A stretch of 64,000 nucleotides of DNA, taken from the NCBI RefSeq assembly GCF_003751445.1, contig NZ_RJUU01000002.1, positions 248,001-312,000 of the forward strand, read 5' to 3'. Source of the stretch: Streptomyces sp. 840.1 (GTDB lineage Bacteria > Actinomycetota > Actinomycetes > Streptomycetales > Streptomycetaceae). Positions 16,990 through 24,766 of this stretch are shown here, one piece after another. Position numbers and translations under genes: made by a program. The notes under the pieces were generated by a model. That model worked only from the letters and a program-made list of their open reading frames with translations. It was not told where the DNA came from and did no database searches. The first letter of the stretch is position 1. Each line of letters starts with the position of its first letter.

Positions 16990-18359
16990 TGACTCTTACC
17001 GGCAAGCAGGACAAACAGGCGACGACCGGCGCCGCCCAGCGCATCGAGCCCCTCGTCGAGCAACTGCTCGGCGGCCCGCTCCCCGTCAGGGTGCGGATGT
17101 GGGACGGCAGCGAGACCGGCGCCGCCGACGGCCCCCTGGTCCACGTGCGCTCCCGGCGGGCGCTGCGGCGGCTGCTCTGGGCGACGGGCGAACTCGGGCT
17201 CGCCGAGGCGTACATCACCGGTGACGTCGACGTCGAGGGGGACCTCGCCGAGGGGCTGCGCGCGATGCGTCTCGCGGTACGCGAGCGCGGACTGCGCGCG
17301 CCGCGTCCCGGCGTCGGGGGCCGGCTGCGGGCGGCCGGCACCGCGCTGCGCCTGGGCGCGGTCGGCCCCCGGCCGCCGGTTCCCGCCGCCCGCGCGGGAC
17401 TTCACGGAGTCCTGCACAGCAAGTCCCGCGACCGGGCCGCGATCAGCCACCACTACGACCTCTCCAACGACTTCTACGCACTCCTCCTCGACGAGACGAT
17501 GGCCTACTCCTGCGGCTACTGGACCAGTGACGCACCCGGCTACGAAGCCGTCGACGCCCAGCACGACAAGCTCGAACTGATCTGCCGGAAGCTGGACCTG
17601 CGCCCCGGGGCGCGGCTGCTCGACATCGGCTGCGGCTGGGGCTCGCTGACCCTGTACGCCGCACAGCGGCACGGAGTCCGCGTCACCGCCGTCACCCTCG
17701 CCCGCGAACAGGCCGCCCACGTCCGCGCACAGGTGGCCGAACGGAACCTGGAGGACCTGGTCGAGGTCCGCTGCTGCGACTACCGCGACATCGGCCTGGC
17801 CCCGGGCCACGAGGGCGGCTACGACGCGGTGTCCACCATCGAGATGGGCGAGCACGTCGGTGACGCCGAGTACCCCGCCTTCACTGCCACGCTGCACGCC
17901 ATGGTCCGCCCGCAGGGCCGGGTGCTGGTCCAGCAGATGTCCCGGGGCCGCGACGCCCCGGGCGGCGGCGCGTTCATCGAGTCCTACATCGCCCCCGACA
18001 TGCACATGCGCCCGCTCGGCGAGACGGTCGCGCTGCTGGAGAGCGCCGGACTCGAGGTACGCGACGTCGAGGCGCTGCGCGAGCACTACGTACTGACGGT
18101 CGACGCGTGGCGGCGCACCCTGGAGGGCAACCAGCGGGAGTTCGTGGACCTGGTCGGCGAGGAGACCGTACGGGTGTGGCGGCTCTACCTGGCCGGTGGC
18201 GCACTCGCCTTCGAGGAACGGCGGATGGGCGTCGACCAGATCCTCTCCGTACGTCCGCAGGAGACAGGCACGGCCGGGATGCCCGCAACCCGGCGCGGCT
18301 GGTGCGCCCCGGCGGCACCGGCTGCCCGGGACGGCGAGAGCGTGGGGGCCACCGGATGA
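16989..18359 (+). CDS. Cyclopropane-fatty-acid-synthase-like SAM methyltransferase (copy 2, UfaA1-like)
   Basis: This 456-residue paralogue has a longer N-terminal lipid-binding region (RIEPLVEQLLGGPLPVRV; GELGLAEAYITGDVDVEGD), then ISHHYDLSNDFYALLLDETMAYSCGYW and the SAM loop LDIGCGWGSLTLYA. The catalytic-domain motif QQMSRGRDAPGGGAFIESYI matches CFAS enzymes. Mycobacterial UfaA1 (Rv0447c) in the sigK operon is of this kind and has been reported to methylate oleic chains. The ATG overlaps the previous stop by one base (TGATG). A Pro/Ala-rich 30-residue tail follows the domain. Which of the two copies is the UfaA1 orthologue cannot be decided by eye. Confidence 0.9.
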   Translation: MTLTGKQDKQATTGAAQRIEPLVEQLLGGPLPVRVRMWDGSETGAADGPLVHVRSRRALRRLLWATGELGLAEAYITGDVDVEGDLAEGLRAMRLAVRERGLRAPRPGVGGRLRAAGTALRLGAVGPRPPVPAARAGLHGVLHSKSRDRAAISHHYDLSNDFYALLLDETMAYSCGYWTSDAPGYEAVDAQHDKLELICRKLDLRPGARLLDIGCGWGSLTLYAAQRHGVRVTAVTLAREQAAHVRAQVAERNLEDLVEVRCCDYRDIGLAPGHEGGYDAVSTIEMGEHVGDAEYPAFTATLHAMVRPQGRVLVQQMSRGRDAPGGGAFIESYIAPDMHMRPLGETVALLESAGLEVRDVEALREHYVLTVDAWRRTLEGNQREFVDLVGEETVRVWRLYLAGGALAFEERRMGVDQILSVRPQETGTAGMPATRRGWCAPAAPAARDGESVGATG

Positions 18360-19162
18360 ACGGCTTCGGATGGGCGGCGTTCGCACAGGGCCTGGCACCC
18401 GGTGCGGGCGCCGCGCTCGCCGTCATGCTCGGCACGTTCGCCGTCGCGCTGCGCAAGGGCATGCACCGCGTCGTGGACGTCGCCTGGGGTCTGGGGTTCA
18501 CCGCCGTCGCGCTCGTCTCGTACGCCATGTCGGCGGGCGGCGGGGGAGACGGCACCCGGCGGCTGCTGGTCACCGTGCTGACGGCGGTGTGGGGGCTGCG
18601 GCTGGCCTGGCACATCGCCCGCCGCGGACGGGGCCACGGGGAGGATCCGCGCTACGAGGCGATGCTGGCCAAGGCGCCCGGCAGCCCCGCGCTGTACGCC
18701 CTGCGGAAGGTGTACCTGCTCCAGGGGGCGCTCGTCTGGCTGATCTCGCTGCCGGTGCAGGCGGCCGGGTACGTGCAGGGGCCGGCCGGCGCCCTGGTGT
18801 GGGCGGGGACCGCGCTGTGGGCGGTCGGTCTCTGCTTCGAGGCGGTGGGGGACCACCAGCTGGCCCGGTTCAAGGCGGACCCGGCCAACCGGGGGCGGAT
18901 CATGGACCGGGGGCTGTGGTCCTGGACCCGGCACCCGAACTACTTCGGTGACTTCTGCGTGTGGTGGGGGCTGTTCCTGATGGTCTGCGAGGCACCGCCG
19001 GCCGCTGCGGCCACCCTCGTGGCGCCCGTCCTGATGAGCTTCCTGCTCATCGGGGGCAGCGGAAAGGCCCTGCTGGAACGGCATATGGCGGAGCGTCCGG
19101 GCTTCGCCGAGTACACCGCCAGGACCAGCGGCTTCTTCCCCCGGCCGCCGCGCGGGAGCTGA
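18356..19162 (+). CDS. DUF1295 membrane protein (3-oxo-5-alpha-steroid 4-dehydrogenase fold)
   Basis: This 268-residue polytopic protein has about six transmembrane helices and the DUF1295/ICMT-like cytoplasmic signature (GLWSWTRHPNYFGDFCVWWG, then GSGKALLERHMAERPGFAEY). Members resemble steroid reductases and isoprenylcysteine methyltransferases and bind a nucleotide cofactor through the RHPNY motif. Its counterpart Rv0446c is in the mycobacterial sigK operon. The ATG overlaps the preceding stop by 4 bp. It is the last gene of the five-gene operon, and a 12-bp inverted repeat 30 bp downstream is a likely terminator. Confidence 0.88.
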   Translation: MNGFGWAAFAQGLAPGAGAALAVMLGTFAVALRKGMHRVVDVAWGLGFTAVALVSYAMSAGGGGDGTRRLLVTVLTAVWGLRLAWHIARRGRGHGEDPRYEAMLAKAPGSPALYALRKVYLLQGALVWLISLPVQAAGYVQGPAGALVWAGTALWAVGLCFEAVGDHQLARFKADPANRGRIMDRGLWSWTRHPNYFGDFCVWWGLFLMVCEAPPAAAATLVAPVLMSFLLIGGSGKALLERHMAERPGFAEYTARTSGFFPRPPRGS

Positions 19163-19191
19163 GTGCGGAGCCCCGGCGGCGGTGCACTGGA

Positions 19192-19231
19192 CCCCGTACC
19201 TCCATCGCCTCCCAACGGCGGAGGTACGGGG
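19192..19231 (+). terminator. Hairpin after the lipid-modification operon
   Basis: Arms CCCCGTACCTCC (19192-19203) and GGAGGTACGGGG (19220-19231) are exact complements with a 16-nt loop, 30 bp beyond the DUF1295 stop. Between here and 19383 nothing else is recognisable. Confidence 0.65.
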
Positions 19232-19383
19232 CGAGCACCGCGACGTGGTCCCGGCCCGCCGGGACGACCCGACCCGGGCGAGCACGGTGGCCACCGCGTC
19301 CGGGGGCGGGACCCGCGCCGCATGGCGGCCGGCGGTCCCGCTCACCACGTGTTCCCGTCGTGGCGCGGCCCATGCGGCCCGTC

Positions 19384-19412
19384 TCCGGCCGGAACGAAGT
19401 GTTCCGGCCGGA
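19384..19412 (-). terminator. Hairpin after rskA
   Basis: Arms TCCGGCCGGAAC (19384-19395) and GTTCCGGCCGGA (19401-19412) form a perfect 12-bp stem with loop GAAGT, 15 bp past the anti-sigma stop. It probably ends the sigK-rskA message. Confidence 0.75.
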
Positions 19413-19426
19413 CCCGGGCCGCCTTC

Positions 19427-20206
19427 TCAGGCCGGCGGCAGCTTCATCAGCGCCAGCGGGGTGGTGGTCGGCTGCTCGGAGCCGCCCGCCGGCTCGACCG
19501 TGACGCCGACACCCGTCGCGTCGTCCACCGGCCCGTCGAGCAGGGTCGCGTAGGTCGTCGACGAGGGCCCGGTCGCCTGCATCAGGCCTGCGGAACGCAT
19601 CGTGCCGCCGTCGTCGTACCAGAGCTGGTAGGACTTGCCGGCGGGCGCCTCCGCCAGCCCCGAGGCCAGGAACACCGCCCGGTCCTGGCTCCTGGACACC
19701 ACCACGGTCCCCTTCGCGCCGTCGCTCAGCGTGGCCGAGCCGGTCCGGGCGTCGGGGGCCGAGATGACCTCGGCCAGCTGCTCGCTCCGCTGCTGGGTCG
19801 CGCGGGCGTCGGTGCGGGCGTCCTGCGCCTCCTGGTTCTGCCAGACGACAACACCGCCCAGGCCGGCCGCCGCTGCCAGGCACGCGGCCAGCGCGAACTT
19901 CGGCCAGCGCCCTGCCCTGGAGGCGATGTTCCGGCTCGCCGCGCCGCCGGAGCGGGCCCGGTGGCCGGTGGACGGCGGCTCCTGGCGGACGGTCGTGATC
20001 TCCGTCAGCACCCGCTCGCGCAGATCCCGCGAGGGCGTCGCCGAGACCGCGAGGCCGAGCCGGGTCGCCGTCTCGGACAGCTCCCGTACCTCGACGGAGC
20101 AGGCCTCGCAGTCGCCCAGGTGGCGTTCGAACTCCCGGCGTTCGGTCTCCGGGAGCGCGTGCAGGGCGTAGGCCCCGGTCAGTGTGTGAAGTCCGGCGTT
20201 GCTCAT
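19427..20206 (-). CDS. rskA: Anti-sigma-K factor RskA
   Basis: This 259-residue protein has an N-terminal zinc-binding anti-sigma domain (H-x3-C-x2-C in RHLGDCEACSVEV) on the cytoplasmic side and one transmembrane helix (about residues 105-125, ALAACLAAAAGLGGVVVW). An extracellular RskA domain follows (about 150-255, with SYQLWYDDGGTMRSAGLM). It should hold SigK inactive until regulated intramembrane proteolysis releases it, as for mycobacterial RskA. The ATG overlaps the sigK stop (ATGA). An upstream longer frame is rejected because it would run through sigK. Confidence 0.93.
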   Translation of the reverse strand: MSNAGLHTLTGAYALHALPETERREFERHLGDCEACSVEVRELSETATRLGLAVSATPSRDLRERVLTEITTVRQEPPSTGHRARSGGAASRNIASRAGRWPKFALAACLAAAAGLGGVVVWQNQEAQDARTDARATQQRSEQLAEVISAPDARTGSATLSDGAKGTVVVSRSQDRAVFLASGLAEAPAGKSYQLWYDDGGTMRSAGLMQATGPSSTTYATLLDGPVDDATGVGVTVEPAGGSEQPTTTPLALMKLPPA

Positions 20207-20787
20207 GCGCTCACCCCGAGGCAGTCGCGCAGCCGGATCAGCCCGTCGCGCAGTCGAGTCTTGATCGTTCCGAGCGGTACCGCCAGCAGTTCGCCCACCT
20301 CGCGATAGGTGAGCCCGCGGTAGTACGCCAGTGTGACGGATTCCCGTTGCAGCTCCGAGAGGGTCCGCATGCAGCGGCGGACCTGTTCCCGCTCCAGCCG
20401 GCTCTCGACCTGTTCGGTGACGTCGTCGAAGGCGGGGGTGCGGTCGAGCAGCGCCGCCTTGTGCTCGCGGGCCGTCGTCGCCTCCACCGAGCGCACCCGG
20501 TCCACGGCGCGGTGATGGGCCAGTGTGAGCACCCAGTTCATCGCGCTGCCCCGGGCCGCCTGGAAGCGGGGCGCGGTGCGCCACACCTCCACCAGCACCT
20601 CCTGCGCGACCTCCTCCGACTGGGCGGGGTCGCGCAGGACACTCCTCACCAGCCCGAGCACCGGGCCGCAGACGGCCTCGTACACCTGAGCGAAAGCGTC
20701 TTGATCACCTCTGGCGACCATTCCCAGGAGCTCCTGGAGGTCGGGCCCGGCCGAGGCCAGTCCGCTGATGTGCACGGCTTCTTTCAC
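20203..20787 (-). CDS. sigK: ECF RNA polymerase sigma factor SigK
   Basis: This 194-residue ECF sigma factor has region 2 at about residues 28-95 (AFAQVYEAVCGPVLGLVRSVLRD; QEVLVEVWRTAPRF) and region 4 at about 140-190 (LSELQRESVTLAYYRGLTYREVG; GTIKTRLRDGLIRLRDCL). It is followed by an rskA overlapping it by 4 bp, the arrangement that defines the SigK group. The GTG at 20787 has GGGAGGAAG upstream. A CAATCC-N16-CGAATC promoter lies 40 bp before the start, which suggests that SigK activates its own operon. Its likely regulon is the adjacent lipid operon and the oxidoreductase-fasciclin unit. Confidence 0.93.
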   Translation of the reverse strand: MKEAVHISGLASAGPDLQELLGMVARGDQDAFAQVYEAVCGPVLGLVRSVLRDPAQSEEVAQEVLVEVWRTAPRFQAARGSAMNWVLTLAHHRAVDRVRSVEATTAREHKAALLDRTPAFDDVTEQVESRLEREQVRRCMRTLSELQRESVTLAYYRGLTYREVGELLAVPLGTIKTRLRDGLIRLRDCLGVSA

Positions 20788-20826
20788 GCGGGCTTCCTCC
20801 CGGGACGGTCAACGGTCTCCAGGAGT

Positions 20827-20854
20827 GATTCGGAGCCGGTGGCGGTGCGGATTG
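20827..20854 (-). promoter_or_regulatory. SigK-type autoregulatory promoter of sigK-rskA
   Basis: On - CAATCC (20854-20849), 16 bp, then CGAATC (20832-20827). This is identical in both hexamers and in spacing to the two promoters at 13.5-13.6 kb. The expected leader is about 33 nt, ending in the GGGAGGAAG ribosome binding site. Confidence 0.75.
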
Positions 20855-20978
20855 GTCGGGGGCGGGGCAGTGGAAGAAATCCTTCCACGGCGGAATTCCT
20901 TCCACGGCCTTCGCGGTACGTCGCGGTTGACGTGTTCTCGGAACTCGCGACACGACACCGGTCAGCCGCGACGCCCTG

Positions 20979-21113
20979 ATGAACGCCAACGTGGTGCAGA
21001 ACGGCACCGGCACCTTCCTGCTGCCGCTGACCTTGCGCTCGTACCGGAAGTCGGTCCGACCCGGCGGCCGCGCCACTGGACAGCCCTGTCGTGACCGGCC
21101 AGGCCGGTCATGA
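20979..21113 (+). other. Short unidentified reading frame in the gap before the membrane protein
   Basis: The 290-bp stretch 20818-21107 holds the sigK promoter and little else. A 44-codon frame begins at 20979 (MNANVVQNGTGTFLLPLTL...) and the same frame is open for about 20 codons upstream. It has no ribosome binding site and overlaps the end of the convergent gene. The residues look protein-like (NGTGTFLLPLTLRSYRKS), so this may be a relic of a lost gene, but I recognise no family. Confidence 0.2.
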
Positions 21114-22073
21114 CACGAGCTCCTTCTCGACGGCGGGGGAGCGGGACTGCTGTGCGGTGGCCGGCCGCAGGGACGCGTACGTGCCCGCCGCGGTGGCCGC
21201 CAGGACAGCGGCGGCCGCGGTGAGCGTCGCCCCGTCCGGACGGATCAGCGGCTGGCCGCGCAGCGCCTGCCACGTGACCAGGGCGACCACCGCGCCGTAG
21301 GCGCCGGACGCGACCAGCACCAGGCGCAGCCGGACCCGGGCGTCGCGGAGCCGGGCGGAGCGCGGTGCGAGTGCGACCAGGGCGAGCAGGAACAGCGGCA
21401 GCATCTGGAGCGCGTGCATCCCCACGAAGTGCGGGATACGCAGGTCGCCGCCGGTCGTCGACCAGCCGGTGAGCGGCATCGACGGTCCCCCGTCCGGCAC
21501 GCCGACCGAGTGGGCCCCGATCACCTCGGCCGTGTCGAGGTTCCCGGCGGCCCGCTGGCGGGGCGTGGGCCGGGTCATCAGGAAGCCGAACCCGGCGCCC
21601 ACCAGGGCCAGCGACACTCCCGAGCGGATCGCCCAGGCGGCGGCGCGGTCGGGTATTCGGGCGCGCAGCAGCAGGATCGCGATGACCAGGGTTCCGGTCC
21701 AGAGGACGACCACGGTGACGGCCATCGCGTTGAACAGCGACTCGTCGAACGGTGTGGCGTGGTTGAAGTGACTGCGCTTACCCCGGATCACCTGGCCGGT
21801 GATGATCGCCATCTCGACCGCGCCCGAGAGCGCCACCACCGTCCCGGCCCACCAGCCGGTGCGCCGGCCCCGGGTGAGCAGCGTCAGCATCCAGGCGAGC
21901 GTGAGGTCGTACGCCACGAACGAGACCGCGAACTTGAACGGTTTGAGCCAGATCGCCGCGCCCGCGAGTACCCGGTCGTCGACCAGCAGGCCCACCCCGG
22001 AGACCACCGACAGCACGGCCATCGCAGCGGCGAGGACGACTAACGGGCGGTGCCATGTTCGCCATTGAGGCAT
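21108..22073 (-). CDS. Polytopic membrane protein of unknown function, paired with a MerR regulator
   Basis: This 321-residue protein has about eight hydrophobic helices from residue 14 to 310. Conserved-looking polar islands lie between them: WLKPFKFAVSFVAYD, the loop GKRSHFNHATPFDESLFN and HFVGMHALQMLPL, with histidines that could bind metal or haem. No family name comes to mind. The ATG at 22073 has GGGAGAA upstream and is shared divergently with the MerR region. The pairing with a MerR gene through an operator with GATAG dyads suggests that the regulator controls it. It could be an enzyme rather than a transporter because no transporter motif is visible. Confidence 0.8.
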   Translation of the reverse strand: MPQWRTWHRPLVVLAAAMAVLSVVSGVGLLVDDRVLAGAAIWLKPFKFAVSFVAYDLTLAWMLTLLTRGRRTGWWAGTVVALSGAVEMAIITGQVIRGKRSHFNHATPFDESLFNAMAVTVVVLWTGTLVIAILLLRARIPDRAAAWAIRSGVSLALVGAGFGFLMTRPTPRQRAAGNLDTAEVIGAHSVGVPDGGPSMPLTGWSTTGGDLRIPHFVGMHALQMLPLFLLALVALAPRSARLRDARVRLRLVLVASGAYGAVVALVTWQALRGQPLIRPDGATLTAAAAVLAATAAGTYASLRPATAQQSRSPAVEKELVS

Positions 22074-22107
22074 GAGTTCTCCCAGGGGTGACGCAGGAAT
22101 GAATATG

Positions 22108-22145
22108 GATAGCGGCACTCGCCGCTATCTGATAGTCGAACTATC
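22108..22145. promoter_or_regulatory. Twin GATAG dyads between membrane protein and MerR gene
   Basis: Two adjacent inverted repeats lie between the divergent genes. GATAGCGGC (22108-22116) and GCCGCTATC (22121-22129) have a 4-bp spacer, and GATAGT/ACTATC (22131-22136, 22140-22145) have a 3-bp spacer. A TATGAT box (22146-22151) follows directly on +. This is a good candidate operator for the MerR protein; which promoter it acts on cannot be read. Confidence 0.55.
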
Positions 22146-22191
22146 TATGATGGGCGCGAGGCTTGGCAAGCACGAAGAGGGAGAGCGCTCG

Positions 22192-22851
22192 GTGCGCATC
22201 GGAGAGTTGAGCCGCAGGTCCGGGGTGCCGGTACCGACGATCAAGTTCTACGTACGGGAGGGGCTGCTGCCCGCCGGGCAGCTGACCAGCCCCAACCAGG
22301 CGAGTTACGACGCCGGTCACGAGCGCCGGCTGCGGCTGATCCGCGCCCTGCTGGACGTCGGCGGGCTCCCGCTGTCGGCCATCGGTGACGTGTTCCGGGT
22401 GATGGAGGATCAGGACCGGCCCCTGCACGACGTGCTGGGCATCGCGGCGAAGCGCATGACCGCCCCCGTGGACGACGAGCCGGGGGCCGAACTGGAGGAG
22501 GCCCGCGAGGACGTGGCCGATCTCCTGCGGCGGCGCGGCTGGCGGGCCGAGGCGCGCAGCCCCGGCGGGGAGTCACTGGCCGGGGTGCTGGTGGCGCTGC
22601 GCCGGGCGGGCCACGGGGGTTTCGTCGACCTGCTCGACGAGTACGCGGACGCCGCCGAACGGGTCGGCCGGGCCGACCTCGGCTATGTGGCCGAGCACGT
22701 GGCGCGCGAGGACCTGGTGGAGAGCGTGGTCGTCGGCACGGTGCTGGGCGAGGTGATGTTCAGCGCGCTGCGGCGGCTCGCGCACGTGGACGCGTCCGCG
22801 CGGGCGTACGAGCGGGGCGGTGGGGGAGCGGCGGACGCGGACGGCGCGTGA
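22192..22851 (+). CDS. MerR-family transcriptional regulator
   Basis: This 219-residue protein opens with a MerR DNA-binding domain: RIGELSRRSGVPVPTIKFYVREGLL (residues 2-26) and the second wing helix NQASYDAGHERRLRLIRALLDVGGL. A coiled helix and an all-alpha effector domain (about 110-205) follow. It has no cysteine triad of metal-sensing MerR types and no B12 domain, so the ligand is open. The GTG at 22192 is used since the MerR core starts at once; a longer frame from 22072 would begin inside the divergent start codon. Its natural target is the divergent membrane protein gene. Confidence 0.88.
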   Translation: MRIGELSRRSGVPVPTIKFYVREGLLPAGQLTSPNQASYDAGHERRLRLIRALLDVGGLPLSAIGDVFRVMEDQDRPLHDVLGIAAKRMTAPVDDEPGAELEEAREDVADLLRRRGWRAEARSPGGESLAGVLVALRRAGHGGFVDLLDEYADAAERVGRADLGYVAEHVAREDLVESVVVGTVLGEVMFSALRRLAHVDASARAYERGGGGAADADGA

Positions 22852-22865
22852 AGGGGCACGCATGA

Positions 22866-22895
22866 CGGTGCCCCGGTCCGTGGACCGGGGCACCG
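22866..22895. terminator. Bidirectional hairpin between merR and the siderophore-interacting gene
   Basis: A 14-bp perfect stem, CGGTGCCCCGGTCC (22866-22879) with GGACCGGGGCACCG (22882-22895), lies between convergent stop codons at 22851 (+) and 22920 (-). It can terminate both transcripts. Confidence 0.75.
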
Positions 22896-22919
22896 CCGAA
22901 CGGGGCTGCGCGCAGCGTC

Positions 22920-23759
22920 CTACGCGGCGCTCTCCTCGCGTTCCACCTGTGCGTTCCACTCGCGCTTGACCGAGCGCCAGGCATCGTCGTTCTGGCCGAG
23001 GCGCCAGTAGCCGGAGATCGACAGCTGGGGCAGCGGGATGCCTCGGTCCAGCCGCAGGTGGCGGCGGATGTCCTTGACGAAGCCGGCCTCGCCGTGGACG
23101 AACGCCTGCACCTCGCCCGCCGGGAAGTCCAGTTCCTTCACGGCGGCGGTCAGCGCCTCACCGACCGGGCGCTCGCCCCGGTGCAGCCAGGTGACCTCGG
23201 CGCCGTCCGGAGTGGCGATCTTCTGCTCCTCCGTGGCATCCGAGACCTCGATGAAGGCGCGCACCACCGCGTCCGCGGGCATCTGCTCCAGCGCCGCGGC
23301 GATCGCCGGCAGCGCGCTCTCGTCGCCCGCCAGGAGGTGCCAGCCGGCCGAGGCGTCCGGGCCGTAACCGCCGCCCGGCCCCAGGAAGGTCACCTGGTCG
23401 CCTGCCTCGGCGCGGGCCGCCCATGGACCCGCGAGGCCCTCGTCGCCGTGCACCACGAAGTCGATGGCCAGTTCACGGGTGGCCGGGTCCCAGGAGCGCA
23501 CCGTGTACGTGCGGGTGGTGGGCCACAGTTCGCGCGGGAACTCCTCGCGGATGCGGGCCATGTCGAAGGGGTGCGCGTAGTCCGCGCCCTCGGGGGCGAA
23601 GCAGAGCTTGACGTAGTGGTCGCTGTATCCGGAGAGCGTGAAATCGGCGAGACCGTCACCGCCGAGCACCACCCGGATCATGTGCGGGGTGATCTGCTCG
23701 GTGCGCAGGACCTGCGCACCCTGCGCCGTGGGGGCCTGCCGCGCCGGTCGTTCTGCCAC
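22920..23759 (-). CDS. Siderophore-interacting protein (FAD-dependent ferric reductase)
   Basis: This 279-residue flavoprotein has the ViuB/SIP architecture. The N-terminal FAD-binding barrel carries the motif RTYTVRSWDPATRELAIDFVVHGDEGLAGPWA (the RxYS/T-type FAD-binding site), and the C-terminal NAD(P)H-binding domain has LLAGDESALPAIAAALE and ISGYWRLGQNDDAWR. It reduces ferric iron in imported siderophores in the cytoplasm. The GTG at 23759 has GGGAGAG upstream. A 19-bp iron box lies 43 bp before the start, so expression is expected to be repressed by the DtxR-family regulator when iron is plentiful. Confidence 0.92.
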   Translation of the reverse strand: MAERPARQAPTAQGAQVLRTEQITPHMIRVVLGGDGLADFTLSGYSDHYVKLCFAPEGADYAHPFDMARIREEFPRELWPTTRTYTVRSWDPATRELAIDFVVHGDEGLAGPWAARAEAGDQVTFLGPGGGYGPDASAGWHLLAGDESALPAIAAALEQMPADAVVRAFIEVSDATEEQKIATPDGAEVTWLHRGERPVGEALTAAVKELDFPAGEVQAFVHGEAGFVKDIRRHLRLDRGIPLPQLSISGYWRLGQNDDAWRSVKREWNAQVEREESAA

Positions 23760-23802
23760 GAGGTTCTCTCCCTGTCCGGGGCCGGTCAGGTACCAGCCGC
23801 CC

Positions 23803-23821
23803 TTAGGGTTACCTAACTTAA
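23803..23821 (-). promoter_or_regulatory. Iron box (DmdR/IdeR-type operator)
   Basis: The 19-bp site read on - is TTAAGTTAGGTAACCCTAA, matching 14 of 19 positions of the DtxR-family box TTAGGTTAGGCTCACCTAA and keeping the terminal TTA/TAA arms. It sits in the promoter region of the siderophore-interacting gene, where the iron-dependent repressor would block transcription. Confidence 0.7.
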
Positions 23822-23842
23822 CACCTCGCTCCCGAAGTGTCC

Positions 23843-24766
23843 TCAGTTCTGAAGCGTGAAGAGCAGCCGCTGCAGTGCGCCGCCCAGCCCCCACTGCCGC
23901 GCGAGCGCTTCGAGGGCCGCCGGGTCGCGCGGCCCTGCGGGCAGCGCGGGGTCGAACTCCGGGAGCGGTACGTCGCCGGAGACCCGGACCACCGTCGGCG
24001 CGACGGCCACATAGTCGCGGGCCTCGTCGAGCCGCTTGCGCTGCGAGGGTGTCAGCTTCGCGGCCGGGTCGTCCACCGCCGCCATGATTCCGGCGAGGTC
24101 GCCGAAGGCGTCCAGCAGCTTGGCCGCCGTCTTCTCGCCGATCCCGGGCACGCCGGGCAGCCCGTCGCTCGGGTCGCCGCGCAGCAGGGCCAGGTCGACA
24201 TAGCCGGAGCCGTCCACCCCGTACCTCTCACGCAGCCAGGCCTCGTCCGTCACCTGGAGCGAGCCGACGCCCTTCAGCGGGTAGAGCACCCGCACCCCGC
24301 GGGCGTCGTCCACCAGCTGGTAGAGGTCGCGGTCGCCCGTGACGATGTCCACCGGGCCGGTCGCCAGGCCGGTCAGCGTGCCGATCACGTCGTCCGCCTC
24401 GTACCCTGCGGCGCCGACCCGGGCGATGCCCAGGGCGTCGAGCACGTCCTCGATGACCGGCACCTGCGGGGCCAGCGTGTCGGGGGTCTCCTCCTCGTCG
24501 GGCAGTCCCGTGCCGGTCTCCACCGCGACCCGGTGCGCCTTGTACGAGGGGATCAGGTCGACCCGCCACTGCGGCCGCCAGTCCGCGTCCCAGCAGGCGA
24601 CCAGATCGTCGGGCCGGTGGTCCTGCACCAGCCGGGCGATGAAGTCGAGCAGTCCGCGCACGGCGTTGACCGGAGTGCCGTCCGGCGCGCGCACCGAGTC
24701 GGGGACTCCGAAGTAGGCGCGGTAGTAGAGGGAGGCGGTGTCGAGGAGCATCAGGCGTCGCGTCAC
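23843..24766 (-). CDS. 5'-3' exonuclease (FEN/PolI N-terminal-like)
   Basis: This 307-residue protein resembles the 5'-nuclease domain of DNA polymerase I. It contains LMLLDTASLYYRAYFGVP (metal-binding Asp near the start), VACWDADWRPQWR, the double acidic motif GYEADDVIGTL, DIVTGDRDLYQLVDD, and the helix-hairpin-helix region GDPSDGLPGVPGIGEKTA that binds DNA. Stand-alone forms process flaps or RNA primers and assist repair. Start GTG 24766 is chosen from a weak CAGGGG; a start 6 codons upstream is possible. The stop at 23843 lies 22 bp from the iron box of the next gene. Confidence 0.92.
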   Translation of the reverse strand: MTRRLMLLDTASLYYRAYFGVPDSVRAPDGTPVNAVRGLLDFIARLVQDHRPDDLVACWDADWRPQWRVDLIPSYKAHRVAVETGTGLPDEEETPDTLAPQVPVIEDVLDALGIARVGAAGYEADDVIGTLTGLATGPVDIVTGDRDLYQLVDDARGVRVLYPLKGVGSLQVTDEAWLRERYGVDGSGYVDLALLRGDPSDGLPGVPGIGEKTAAKLLDAFGDLAGIMAAVDDPAAKLTPSQRKRLDEARDYVAVAPTVVRVSGDVPLPEFDPALPAGPRDPAALEALARQWGLGGALQRLLFTLQN

